64,000 nucleotides of DNA from Gordionus sp. m RMFG-2023 (GCF_954871325.1 NC_088775.1:68177561-68241560), one strand, 5' to 3'. Positions 47,481 to 60,800 are shown, counted from the stretch's first letter. The notes: generated by a model from the letters alone, not told the origin. A program made the numbers and translations.

Positions 47481-48455
47481 TTACAATCTATAGTATTAAA
47501 TTCATTTTCATCTACAATACCATCATCGTCTTCCTCTGCTGAAATAGTAACTTTTTCAATGGCTGCTAATATTTCCTAAATCTCACAACAGAAAATGTTA
47601 AATACCATTCTCTTTTTCTATGGGTTGTTTTGGTTAACTAATACAATCAAACATGACATTTTAAAATATTTTTATTTAAAAAATGCTTTAAAAGTAGCGA
47701 AGACAAATGTTACATTATCCAAACAAATATAACGTTTATATAAGCTCTTCATTGCAGGTAGCAACTGCGATAAACATAATATACATAACAGATTCACATT
47801 CTCTCAATCAGGGCTGCGATCCCAAACTCTCGAGATTTTACTGATCGAACCTGTTTTTAAATTTAGGGTTCATGAATTGTTCCTTTTATTTTTCAATATT
47901 TTGAAAGATATAAACATTACTTTTAAATGTTTTGTATATTGTTATTCTAATTTTGAATTATTTTTATAGTGAATGAATTAGGGGGCTCCAGTGGACGAAT
48001 TATAAGTTTGACCGTCCATGGTTTTTAAGAAAAATTTATGAGCCCATTCATTTAAAATATGCCCCCCCCCCATCCAATTTTCAAAATAATTTGCTCTTTA
48101 TTTAATATTGTAAATTTTAAAAAAATACGCAATATTTTGAAATAAAAATATAAGCTCGTTCTGTTCATTTCACCAGAAAAATATTTTAAATTCACCCACC
48201 CGTTTGCCCAGTTTTAAAAATAATTTTAACCCCATCCAATGTTCAAATTTTTTAGACGGCTTACCCAAAATATGAGCAAATCTAGAATGAATACTAAATT
48301 TTAAAAAAATTATGTTTCTGGTATTTTAACTAAATTTTATATTCCTCATTTTTCTTGATATTTTTCACTGTCAAGTATTATTATTCATTGTGAAAGGTCA
48401 TATGGTTGGAAATAAAAGTGATTGAGCATTTTAGATGATATAGTTTAATAACCTC
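47481..48455. other. AT-rich spacer, no gene seen
   Basis: A C-tract lies at 48062-48071 next to repeated CCCATCCAATTTTCAAAA words (about 48070 and 48233). Near 47815-47870 a single end-like word (CAGGGCTGCGATCCCAAACT) resembles a hAT terminus, but no partner is close. Confidence 0.45.
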
Positions 48456-48484
48456 GTATCAGGTCAATTCAGGGAAACTTTTAT

Positions 48485-49070
48485 CGCGAAACACTTTTTC
48501 GCGAAACTTTTATCGCGAATGTCGTTTATCGCGAAGGAATTTTATAGCAAAGGTAATATAGCGAAACCAATTCCGTGAATTTTTTTCTACGAAACATTTA
48601 TAGCGAAGACAATATCGCGAACTTATTATCGCGAATTTATTTCCGCGAAACCTTAACCGCGAATACTTTATAGCGAATACATTTTGGCGAAACTTTGATC
48701 GCGAACTCGTTATAGCGAATTTATTTCCGCGAAACCTTAACCGGGAAACTTTATAGCGAATACATTTTAGCAAAACTTTTATCGCGAACTCTTTATAGCG
48801 AATTTATTTTCGCGAAACTTTAACCGCGAATACTTTATAGCGAATACATTTTGGCGAAACTTTGATCGCGAACTCATTATCGCGAATTTATTTCCACGAA
48901 ACCTAAACCGCGAATACTTTAGAGCGAATACATTTTAGCGAAACTTTGATCGCTAACTTGTTATAGCGAAACTTTAATCGAGAACCATTTATAGCGAATT
49001 TTCTACCGCGAATGTATTTGCGCGAAATTATTATAGCGAGCACATGACCGCGAAAATTGTGAATTCATTT
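48485..49070. repeat. Left arm of foldback B: 14-bp GCGAA iterons in 84-bp higher-order units
   Basis: About forty units, nearly all exactly 14 bp and beginning GCGAA. The order GCGAATACATTTTG, GCGAAACTTTGATC, GCGAACTCGTTATA, GCGAATTTATTTCC, GCGAAACCTTAACC, GCGAATACTTTATA repeats about three times, so the array has an 84-bp six-unit higher-order repeat. The minus-strand frame across it (RYKVSRLRFRGNKFAI) is only a translated repeat. Confidence 0.93.
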
Positions 49071-49439
49071 TAAGTGAAATTGATATATTCAATATCAATT
49101 TACCAACCGAAGTTTCTTAAATCATAAACGCGAATGTTTTAAGAATATTTTATTACGTATTGTTTATTTAATAAGCATGTAACCTCTATCTGATGTGATA
49201 GAAAATATATTAGTCTTCCTGGTCTCACTCATGGTTGTAAGTATGGAGCGGACATTTTGGGTTAAGTTTTTACCAGAATAAGTTAACCCTCCCCCCAACA
49301 TAAAATTTAAAAGTGTGCTTTATGTCATTTAAAGTAATACTTTATTTCTAATCTAGATAAAAAAAATATACTGAAAGCTAAGAATTTTTTTAATATAATC
49401 TTATAACCATATTAACTCATAATGTAAAAATTTTTATAA

Positions 49440-49610
49440 AAAATATTAAGGCCCGACCCGGGTTTAACAATCTTAGGCCCGGCCCGGATATATTTTTAAA
49501 AAAAATTTTTAGGCCTGGCCCGGATATGTTTAAAAAAAAATTTTTTAGGCCTGGCCCGGGTATATTTAAAAAATTTAAAATACGGCCCGGCCCTGGCCTG
49601 CAGGTCTCTG
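49440..49610. repeat. GC-rich GGCCCGGCCCGG repeat patch
   Basis: Four or five copies of AGGCCYGGCCCGGATAT followed by TTTAAAAAAAATTTTT, at about 45-bp spacing, ending GGCCCGGCCCTGGCCTGCAG. Strikingly GC-rich against its surroundings. It lies in foldback B at the place where copy A has its long interior, so it is probably a small inserted element. Similar words (GGCCCGGCC) occur at about 36350. Confidence 0.75.
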
Positions 49611-50320
49611 ATTAATATATTGATAAAGCTGAGTTCCTTGTGCGCGATTATTATAAAATAAGAACTTCGAAGGAAAGGATAGGATAGCGAAAAAAGTGTA
49701 TTTCAATAACAAATTTCATAAACCAGATCTAAGTTAATTAATCATTATATATATTTTTTAAGGTTAAAAGAAAATTACAAACTATGTGAATTAAAAAAAT
49801 ATTATTCAAATAATATAATTATAAAAAAATGATTCAAAATAAATTAGTCATTAGCAATTATCGCGATATTAAATTCTCTATAATATCTTCGCGATATATG
49901 TTTCGCGAAATAATTGTCGATACATTGTCTTCGCGATAATAACTTCGCTATAAAATTTTCGCGGTAATGTATTCACTTTAAAGGTTTCACGATAAAGGTT
50001 TTGCTATAAAATTTTCGCGGTAATGCTTCAAATGTTTTGCGATAAGTTTCGCTATAAAATTTTCGCGGTAATGTATTCGCATTAAAGGTTTTGCGATATT
50101 TGTTTCGCTATATTGTATTCCTGGTAATGTATTTGCATTAAAGGTTTTGCGATAAAGGTTTCGATATAAAAAATTCGCGATATTGCATTCGCGGAATAGT
50201 ATTTGGTATTGTGGATTCGCGATAAAAGTTTCGCTATAAAATCCATTCACGATAAAAGTTTTGCGAAAAAGAGTTTCGCGATAAAAGTTTCGCTGAATTG
50301 ACATGGAACCCAATAACCTT

Positions 50321-50792
50321 TTGCCCTACCCAGTTTTACACAAGGCTGTATCTCAATATCGGATGAGTTCCTTATAAAATTAATTTTGCTAACATTTTTT
50401 TACTTACTTTTGAAAAATAGATTTTAAGTTAAAAAAAATTTGAGCCTTAAGCTCACACGGCTAGTAACACCTCTCATTTCAATATCTTACTTTAAAAATT
50501 CTAAAAAAAGAAACTATTTTCTAAAATATTTAAATAGATTATATAAATTTTTAAAGGAGAAATTTTTTTTAAAAAATTTAGGGTCTACAATGGATAGGTT
50601 AGGTTTAAACCAATTGTCTATTGAAGCAAAATTTAACCCTCTCACCTGCTCATTTATGTAAAAAATTTTATTTAAACCACCTATTTAAAAATTATATTAT
50701 TGGTTGTTGGGTCTTTATTTATTTTTACTTACACTTATAAAATATGCAATATTATTAAGTAAAAAAAATGATTTTTATTAAGTCTATTCTGC
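50321..50792. other. Spacer, no gene recognised
   Basis: A 73-codon plus-strand frame at 50440-50661 has no resemblance to anything I know and strong A/T codon bias. Confidence 0.4.
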
Positions 50793-51584
50793 CAGGGATC
50801 CAAACCGACCGAACTGTTAAACCGCTAAAAACCGGTATTTTTTATCAAACCTGAATCGAACCTAAACCGCTAAAAAAATTTCTAGCTGAATCTGAACCGA
50901 ACTGCTAAAATGCCTAACATGATTTTATTCTTATAAAATAATTTAGCATATTAAAAAATTTCAATTATATTTGAATTATTTTAAAGATTATCATAAATCT
51001 ATAAACTTTAGTATATTGTCATTTTACAACATTTTTTAAATATTTCAAGCTTATAAATTATTATGCTTAGAGAAAAATTAAATCCAAAATATTATTATAA
51101 ATGACATATCAAATCTGATATCATATTGGGCAGTGCCGGCTACCCAAGTTAGTGTGGAAAGATGTTTTTCAACAATTAAATTTATACTATCTCTTTATAG
51201 ATGTAATTTGAGTGAGACGAATTTTGAAAATATATTAATTGTGAGGCTTAATAAAAAAAAATTTAAGTAAAAAAAGTAAAATATTGTTCATATATAAAAT
51301 TAAACATTGATATTTATTTTTATATTTATAAATTAAATATTATTTTATTATGTGCAATTAATAAAAATGAAGGTTTTATATATGTGTTTTTTAAATTAAT
51401 GATAAAATAAAAAAATATCTTCCCTATACATAATTCGAATGTAGGTTTGAATACAAAAGTGTTCAAACCAGTTTTTGAGATTGGAACCGAACCGATATTT
51501 TATTTTTTTACGAACCGTACTTGAACCTTGAACCGTTATTTTTATCCGAACCTGAACCGATATTCGTTTCGGTTTGGATCCCTG
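50793..51584 (+). mobile_element. hAT deletion derivative with transposase tail, 792 bp
   Basis: Starts CAGGGATCCAAACCGACCGA and ends CGGTTTGGATCCCTG, nearly perfect inverted ends. ATTCTGC lies on both sides (50786-50792 and 51585-51591). Inside, 51125-51270 encodes YWAVPATQVSVERCFSTIKF and RCNLSETNFENILIVRLNKK, the C-terminal dimerisation block of hAT transposases. The same AVPATQVSVE signature is in the transposase at 34790-34830. So this is an internally deleted copy of the hAT that gave rise to the CAGGGAT family. Confidence 0.85.
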
Positions 51585-51851
51585 ATTCTGCTCATTTCAC
51601 CCGAAAAATATTTCAAAGTCATTCGCCTATTAATAGACAATCTATAGGTGTAAAGTGCTACTGAAATAAGATTATTTATTAATCCAGTCATTTGATCTTA
51701 AATCTTTATTTATAAATATAATATATAAAGTATATTTATCAAATAATAATTAATCAATTTCACCAAATAAATTAAAAACAAATTATAATTATTTGGTATA
51801 AGAATGATTATTTAATTTAAAAAATATACAAATGAATTAGTAACACTATAA

Positions 51852-54800
51852 TTATAATATACATTCTAATTCGCTTCTAATATAGTAATTTTTTGGATCA
51901 TTTTCGACTTTAGGGAAAGAGGGAACAATTGCATCTTGAGCTCCGATGTAAATGGTGTTGTAAATTTTCCAATACACATCTCTAACTTTTCTAGCAGGAT
52001 GAAATAAACCCTTTTAACATATGTATAATTGAATTATATAATATATACTTAAACTAAAAAATGTATTCTTAAAATTCAGATCAATGCAAAACAAATTTTT
52101 TTTTATTATAAAGATAATCATAATAACGAATTTGTGCACTTCAAAAATAATCAAACCCAATATTTGAAATATGGCTTAAATATTAATTTCTTAAAAATTA
52201 GTGTTTTATTTAAAAGACAGTTTAGAACCAGCACTAGAAGAAATCTAGGAACTGGGACCCCCTTCTAAATTTATAGGAACAGGAACCTATTTAAGATTTT
52301 GAGGAATAAGAACTAAAATGCAAATAATTTATATGTAAATTGTTCAAAAATGGTAAGGTTATTTAGTTATTAATCATTTTCCTATTGCTCAATAAAAGAT
52401 TGGAATGGAAACCATTAGATCTAGAGCCAAAACCTCCCTTTAAAATGTTTAGATATCGGAATAATCATTTTAAAAATATTCAGATAATAAACCAGTACCT
52501 TTTTATAGTCCAGATTCCAAACTCTGATTACCCAATAAAAAACATAAATTTTTTTAGAAATTAAGTCTAACATATAAAAGGAAATTAGTAATTTGTTATT
52601 ACATAACAAATTAAAAATCTACAAGGGTAAAATATCTAAAATTCCCCCAAAATTTGGTTCTTAGTTTTCCCCTTATATATTTAGAATCTATATCAATATA
52701 ATAAGAAAGGCAATACCAAAAGTTATCCCAATGGCTTCAAATCCAAATACCCATATATCAACTGAAGCCGATCCTTCCCTGCCTCAGGCCTCTTTTATTC
52801 ACCTCTTAAGATAAGAATGCCTAATCCCTGTGTTGTTTTCAACAATATCCTCTTTCATATATTGTTGAAAACTTTGTGTTCTTTAAATTATTTTAATATC
52901 TTATAATTAGAAACGTGAACCAGAACAAATTAAGCACCGAAACCAAAAGCCTCTTTAAAATTTTTCTAGTCTTTGAAAATTAAAAAAAATAGAAATAAGA
53001 AATCTTAATAAGATGTCAAAAATTTTAAACCTGCATGGCATATAATAGTATTCGGGTAGGTCCTAGAGCAACCCTCATACCCTCTATAGCTTCGTGAACA
53101 GCTAATATGACATGGGGAGAACATTCGAAAAGATTTGGCCATACGTAATTGAGGAGATGAATCAAGGCGTCTTCACAGCCAAACCCTACAACCCCTAAGG
53201 CCAAGTGTTTAATTCCGGCACAAGCTGTTTGCCGGTGAACGAGATCTCTATAAATGGTGTATATATGATGAATATTTTATTTAATTTAAATATTTGTGAA
53301 ACATTTTAAGTTTTCATATGTTGACATAATTTTTACCAAATTCATTTCAAAAATATAGTATATCAGGTAATGATTCCAACCTATCACTCAAGGCGTCTTC
53401 GAGAAGTGGAGTGACAGCATATATGTAATCTTTCGCCATCTCACCAATGTATTCAAATAGAAAAGACAACGACTTTAAAACACCGTTTTGTACGTTCAGT
53501 TCAGGAACACGGTATTCGTTCATCAGGGCTAATGATTAATTTAAATAATATTCAAAATTGTTAATAAATCACAACTTAATAATATTTAATTTAAAATAAA
53601 TATGAAATTTTTGCTAAACCAGGTAAAACGGTAAATGGAGAACAAGTTTCAGCAACAATGGCTATAGCTACTGTAGTGCAAACACGATTTTGCCTTTCTT
53701 GTACTTTTAAGTTGTTTAGCAGGGTTGCCAGTACATCGTGTGGCCTTAAAATTTATTTAAAAATAAGAAAATATCTATAATTGTAATATTTTTTGTAAAA
53801 TATTTTGATATTTTTTTGCACCTATTAAATAATCATTTCTCCCCATTAAACTATAAAATTTCCAGACAAAAGAGTTCTTGTTAATATAAAATAAAAATGA
53901 AAAAAGGAACTCGAATTTGTGGTTGAGTAACATTCATATCTAATTTATATGCGCAATATTTATACCCAATAGCTTTGGCGATATATCCAAAGGTGTTAAC
54001 TGTAGCCCTTCTTATTGCTTTTTTATGGGCTTTCAAAAGTTCTAAAAGTTCAAAACATATCCTCATCCATTCTCTGGCAGATACGAATTCAGAACCCCGA
54101 TCAGCTATTCTCCCGACAAGGTCTATACAGTTTTCCTGCACTTTTTCGTGTCTGATTATGTTATTTTTTTAAAAAAACTGTTTAATAATTATGCATTATT
54201 TATAAAAAATTACTATTAAAGCATCATATCAATAATATTTTTTAATTAAAATCCTCATTCTATTGAAAAATAAAAAAAACAAATAGGCTTAATTATTTCA
54301 TTTTTTGAAAAAGATACCTATTTTTAAGAATTGGTGTTAATCGTGGTAAAAGCTCTTTGATAGGGGGAGTCATTTTGGTCATTCCTATAACGTTGACTAT
54401 ACTTTTTAAAGCTCCTAAAATGCTTCCCAAAACTTCAGGATACTCCTCGCCCAAGTATTCATATAGCACTACACCTAAATGTCCCATTAACTTTTCCTGT
54501 ATATGAATAAATCTTTTAAACTAATTTGACAACGTGCTATTTTCTGGATGATTAAAAACTCTCGATAAAAGTGTAAAGATAAAACCGTAAAGATAAAACC
54601 GTCAGACTATTTGCCAAACAACGACCATATTATATTATAATGTAATAAGACCCATTTTATAAATACTAAAGGGCAGAATCATGGTGTCGACTTCTATATT
54701 CTATAAATCACCCCATCTAGGGCGAAGCCACCGAGTTGGTTTCAGGATAGGGTAGTTGATGAATTCGAACCCATATTTATGCGATTATTAATCTAGCTCA

Positions 54801-57800
54801 CAGCCGATTAGGCCACAGGATTCCATGCCAAATCGATGGAAAAATTATCGGCCAACCCCTTAAATTGTTAAAATTTCTGAAGTAAATTAGATAGGCAAAA
54901 AAATGAGTAAGCCGTTTATTTTAGCTCACTTGCACACCTGGTTCCGGAGATACAAGGCCTCAAAAAGGTGCAAAAAAGCGACTTTCGAATCTGCAAAATT
55001 TTTTAATGCTTGTATCTTAAAAACTGTTTATAGTAAAATAAAAAATATATATCATACTGTAGGTAAAAAAAAATTCTAAAGGTCAATAGAAAGAAAAAAA
55101 AAGTGGTCAATTTAATTCTTTAACTTTCGATTTACGTTTATCTGTGGTTCGTAAGCAATAAGGAGTTGATTTTAAAAATTTATTCATATTTTACAAATAT
55201 ATATACGATGTAAAAACCTTGGCGACATTGTCGGCTCTTCCGAAATATGCATTTTTACCAAAAATTGATATTTCTATTTGCATCAAATAAATGGCGCTAT
55301 ATGAAACTATGGATTATGGTTAAAATTTGGATACTAACTTACCAATAACAGGATAATTTCATTTTATACTATATTTCGAATTTTTGTGCTATTCCATGTC
55401 AAAACCGACTAGCCCTTTTAAAATTACTAAAATTATTTAGACCGGTTAAAAAAATAAGAAATGTACATATTCCAAAAATATACTGTCAGCTACTTAACTC
55501 ACCCAATTTCTCAAGATGAAATTGAAGCGAAATTTTATTCAAATTAGAATTGCAAATATTAAACATAACATTTTCCTTGAAATTAATGCGAATCTAATAT
55601 ATGGAAAAAATAAATGAATAAATTATATGTATCTATGACATTCCATAGTGGATAGTAGGGGTGTACCGATATCACTTTTTAGAGGACGATCCGATCCAAT
55701 ATTAAAATGATATCGGCCGATTACCGATCTGATATCATATCTAATTTTGTATTTTGTAAAAATACCAATGGTTTTAATTTTTATAAACTTTTTATTAGTG
55801 TAACATCTATAATTTAACTATACCATAACTTATGTCATTTAAATACATTATAATGATCAGTTATAGTTTATATTCAATTCAATTGTAATTCTAAAAATAT
55901 ATAAAATATTTTTAAAATATTTTTATTGTTAAATCACTTTTATAATTAAAAATAACGTTAAAATATATACATAATAAGTAATAAACAAATATATTATGAA
56001 ATTTGAAAAAATATTATATTAAAAATAATATTTAACATTAATATATCGAAGATTTCTATTTAAAAATAACAAATTTTCCAATTTGTCAGAGGTCAGCCTG
56101 CGGCAATGGTAACTGTCAATATCACCAGATTCACTAAAAATTGTGAAGAGATTATTTTATTACACACTTTTATAAACAAAATGCGCAAAAAATAACAATA
56201 TGGCAGAATGTTTATTAATTAATTATTATTATTAAAATATACAAAATAAATTCAGATTTTATTTATAAAAACAAATGATTTTAGATAAAACTTTTTTAAA
56301 AAATTTTATAACATATTTTTGTTAAAGACGCCATTTTATATCGGATCGGGAAATTTTATAATAATGGCCGATAGCCGAAATGGGTGAAATATAGGCCCAA
56401 TCCGATAAAAATAATAGTACATTCCTAATGGATAGCCTATGTTTTAGAATTTTTTTTGAAAAAGAGGTGTTAGTTACTATTTTGCATTCTCAAGGACCCA
56501 TCATTTCTTACCTCTTACCGAGTGACAAATTGCGAAGATATAAATCACATATTTTAAATGTGGCCAGTCATTCAACTTTATACCCTGCGAACATATACTT
56601 TACAAAGATGAGACAAGGAATGAATTTGATTATCAGTATTTCTATATCATTAATAAAGATGAATGTTGAAGGTGTTCGTGAACGAAGTTCGTTTTTTACA
56701 TGCGTACATTTTTAGAAAATATTCTTATTTTTATTCATTTGAAAATAAAAAATATTAATCCAAATTTTTTAAGAAAAAGGGTTATTTTTAAATCAGTTGC
56801 TTCCTTTATCATATTTGAATCTTTTTAACCAGCCACTTTTTCTGTCCTATAGTAGTTAATTTGAATATTCATCATCATCTGATTTTGATAATTCAGAATC
56901 AGTTAACACTTACCATGACTCAAACATAATAAATACTTTACAGTAAAATCATATATTAAATAAACTAATTCTATCCAATAAATGTAAAATGTGCCCAAAA
57001 TATCAGTTTCAAAATTTCAAGTTCTAATTTAAACTAATACTTAATTGTAATATTTATTATTTTATATAATATAACTATAAGTATCCTGTTAATAATTTAT
57101 TTTAGATTATTGTGTTTCATAGGCTTATTAAATTATTATAATAAATATACATAAAGTAAAAATAACGTAATATCATATTAAAAACATAGATATAAAATGG
57201 TTAATATCTTTTAGAATTTATTTATTTTCAGCGTATTTATTTTTAAATTTTTATTATTTTTATATTGACAAACTATTATTTTAAACATGGCTATACATCG
57301 TGTTAAAAAATATATGGTAATTTTTATATTAAATTAAATATAAAATGAAATTTAAAAAAAATTTATTCGTAAAGTTTTGAACGAACGTGAACGCGTTCAA
57401 TTTTTTTTAAATGCTTAGAGCACTAATAAAAATGTATAATAAAAACATTACACAAAAGATTTATAATTGGAAATTTGATACCTTATTCAGATTTCTAATG
57501 GACATTTGCCATCACTACTCCTCATTTTAATTTGTACTTTATTATAAACTGGAAATATTTAAGTAAAATATGCTATTATTGGTAAGTTAGCAAGAAAATT
57601 TCATCAATGATCTGTAGTTTCGTATAGTGCCATCTATTTTATGGAAATAAAATTTTCAATTTTTGGTAAAAATGCATATTTCGGAAGAGCCGATAGCGTT
57701 CCAGGGTTTTCACATTGTATATATATTTATAAAAGATGTCTAAATAAAAGACAAATAAAAATTTAGAAACCAACTTCTCTTATTACCTAAAAACATGGGC

Positions 57801-60800
57801 CATAAACGTAGTAGTTAAAAACTCAAATTGCCACCATATTTTTTTCTTTTTATAGACCTTTAGAGAGTATTTTTACCAACAATATGATATATTTATTTTA
57901 TTTTTATCTAAATAGTTTTTGAGATATAAGTGTTTTAAAAATTTTACAGATTCGAAAAGCGCCCTTTCACACAACTTTGAGGCCATGTATCGCGGGAACC
58001 AGGTGTGATAGCGAGTTAAAATAAACAGCCTTTTCATTTCTTACCTATCTAAATAATTCCAGATTTTTAGGATTTTAAAAAAAGGTTGACCAAGTCATGA
58101 TCTAGGAATAGCCGACACAGAAGACATTAGAAAACAACAATTTTTTTGATATATAATGATAAATAAATGATAGAATTTACTACTACTCAGGCTAAAACTT
58201 ATAAAAGTATTATAAACAATGCTAAAAAAGACATATATTATTTTTTTTAAACTTCTTGGCAAGTCTTCATAACAAGAGTTATGCGAGAGATAAGATCAGC
58301 CGCCTGCTGCCTAACCTTGGCTGATTTATTGTTCAATCTCCATAGTATTGTTCCACAAATCTGAGGTAGATAGGGCTTAACCCTCTTCCCTAAACCATTG
58401 ACCACAGCACCAAAGCCGTTCAACATTACAATGTCCTTTAAGTTAACAAATTATATATAAAAAAATTGCATAGATTGTCCAAGGCTCATAATTTGAGTTT
58501 TTTACAAGTATAAAATATATATTCATTTTTAGGTGAGGTGTCAACTAGAGATGGGCGCGGGCCTAATTTTTTATTCACGGCCCGACCGCTCACGGTGGCA
58601 ATAAAAAAATTCACGCCCATTCACGCTTACCACTAAAAAAATTTCGACCCGACCCGCCCGCTCACGACAAGCAATATTTTGATTCACGCCCGAAAATTCA
58701 CGGTGTTTTTAAATTTTTCAAAACTATTGCTATAATTTCACACATTTTTGAATTCATTCTATTTATTTCTCTAATTTCATAATCCATATTAATAACAAAA
58801 ATAAATACAATCAATAAATCGAAATTTATTTAGAAAAAGAAGAATGTCCTTTTTTTATTTCAATTGTGTACGCCTTTCCTCTAATAAGAGATTGGCTACA
58901 GAAAATAACCTTTCACTATAAGTCGAACTTGCCGGGGCTGACAAGATTTTACTCGCTAATTTTCTCAAAAAAGGAAATGAATATTCCTGCTTCCAAAACT
59001 TCAAAATATTGTCTTGTTATTTATCTTATATGAATCTTTTAAGTTCATCCTCACAGCTTTCATTGGCGATGTTGATGCTTCATCAGAATCATCTGGAAAT
59101 TCTCTAAATTTTTTATTTAGAATGTGTAGGATGAATTAGGAAGGTGATAGTTGGTCTTGGTATCATTTAGAATATACGGTTTTTTATGAGTTTAGGATAA
59201 GTTAGGAAAGTTATAAATGATAGTTGGCATTGACTTATGCATATCATCTAATTCATTTTTAAGATTGTTTTATATATATCATTTTCTTCTTTTATTAAAA
59301 ACTTAAGTCTTTTGAAATTCGGATCTAGAATTAAGCCTACCTTATGTAGTGGCTGCATAATAATCTTTTAAAAGAAATCTTGTTCTGTATTTTAAAGTTT
59401 TGATTATTATTGTATCACGTTCAGAATGTTAACAAAATTTTATTAATTTTTGTTTCCATAGACAAACTTCATTTATTGTGGGACGAGAATCTGCTCTCAG
59501 ATTATCCAAGCATTCTTTAAATATTGATAAAAATTTAACTAACTCGCGTACGATGTTGATATCAATTGTGGCTAATCTATTTAATTCTTGCTTGCTAAAC
59601 AAGTACACCTGTATTTCAGAATATGATTTTAAGAAACTCTTTATCATGATATACAGAGTTCCATCTAGTTATTCTCGCTATTACATCTTGTTTAAGGGTG
59701 TGGCTTAGTTTGCTATTAGCTGTAGATTGTTTGAAATATTGTACTATTTTTTTTGGTAATAGGAAAAAAAACCCCAGGAAAATAAACCCCCAGGAAAAAA
59801 AAAACCCCGGCAAAAAACCCCCGGAAAAAAACCCTCAGGAAAAAAAAACCCTTGGGATTATTTTTATACACTCTCATATTTAAGTATAATCTAGCAATAA
59901 TTTATATTGAATTGGTATTTAGTCAATTGCAAGTTAATAATTTGTTAAAAATATTATTGTTCAGCAACTAGTTAAATGAACAGATATTAAAATGTATTAT
60001 GACCGTATATAAAGACAAAAAAAAAATTTTAATTTACAAAAATATTTTATTCATAAAATTTATATATGACCACGGTTAAGAGTATCATTGGTATGATTAT
60101 TAATATGTTTAATAATTTATAATTATTTTTTCAATTAGGGGATCACATCGTAATTAGAGGATGTTTTTACCATTTGTGTCAAAGTACCCATAGAAAAATT
60201 CAGAAGCTGGGTCTGGAAAACGAATACAGGACCAATGATACTCTAAGTTTTTTTTGTGACATGATAAACGGCTTAGCATTCGTTCCGTTATGTGATATGG
60301 GCAATGCAATGACATTCCTGAGATCGGTTATTCCGAGCAATGGTAAGGATATTCTTAATTATTTCGATAAAAATTATGTCAATGGAGTATCAAGGGAGGT
60401 CATAAGAAGCAATTCTAAATCCCAAACACGTCGAATTGAGCCTCGATTTTCTCCAGAAACCTGGAACGCGAATCAGAGCACTCTCTCAGATGAAGAACGA
60501 ACAAATAACCAATGCGAAGGTTGGAATCATCGTTTTTCTAATCTGGTTGGGAATAAACACCCATCAATCTGGGTACTCATTAAAAAAATGAAATGCGAGG
60601 TGGCTGCCAATGAAACCAAACTTGAAAGATGGCGCGTAGGTAGTTGGACATCGAAATCAAAATCGCAGAGTTCTAACAACCAGATTCAGCTAAAGAAACT
60701 TTGCGAAGAATACCGTGATGGGGTGCGAAGCCTTCCAGATTTTATAAAAGCGATTTCCTTCAATATTCGATGTCAACCGATATAATATTATTATAAATAA

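Larger units (their letters stand above)
48456..50311. mobile_element. Foldback element B (GCGAA-iteron arms), complete short copy
   Basis: Begins GTATCAGGTCAATTCAGGGA and ends CTGAATTGACATGGAACCC. Both ends pass straight into AAACTTTTATCGCG-type iterons. It is flanked by AATAACCTC (48447-48455) and AATAACCTT (50312-50320), a 9-bp duplication with one change, the length typical of Mutator-like (MULE) insertions. Left arm 48466-49070, right arm 49860-50300, in opposite orientation. The short middle (49070-49860) shares both flanks with copy A but lacks A's 4-kb interior with the MULE gene. A GC-rich insertion or array lies at 49440-49605. Confidence 0.82.
54823..58115. mobile_element. Long inverted-repeat element in SF3B1 intron
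   Basis: The left arm (about 54823-55352) and right arm (about 57565-58115) are inverted copies about 530 bp long. Matching blocks include AGATAGGCAAAAAAATGAGT/TTCATTTCTTACCTATCT, CACACCTGGTTCCGGAGATA/ATCGCGGGAACCAGGTGTG, TCTTCCGAAATATGCATTTT and its reverse, and TAACTTACCAATAA/TTATTGGTAAGTTA. Arms differ by small changes throughout, so it is moderately old. The loop has no transposase, and later insertions (55656-56427 and about 56664-57410) lie in it. In the SF3B1 pre-mRNA the arms could form a long hairpin. Confidence 0.82.

Noticed and set aside
50440-50661. 73-codon plus-strand frame
   Set aside because: No motif, A/T-biased codons, no start context or neighbouring exon to support it.
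54761-54820. A functional tRNA gene
   Set aside because: A and B boxes are good, but a standard cloverleaf (acceptor and anticodon stems) could not be drawn, and a non-tRNA body follows, so called a SINE.
56428-56715. 95-codon plus-strand frame
   Set aside because: It starts in the target duplication of a hAT and runs into a GAACG-rich element; no motif.
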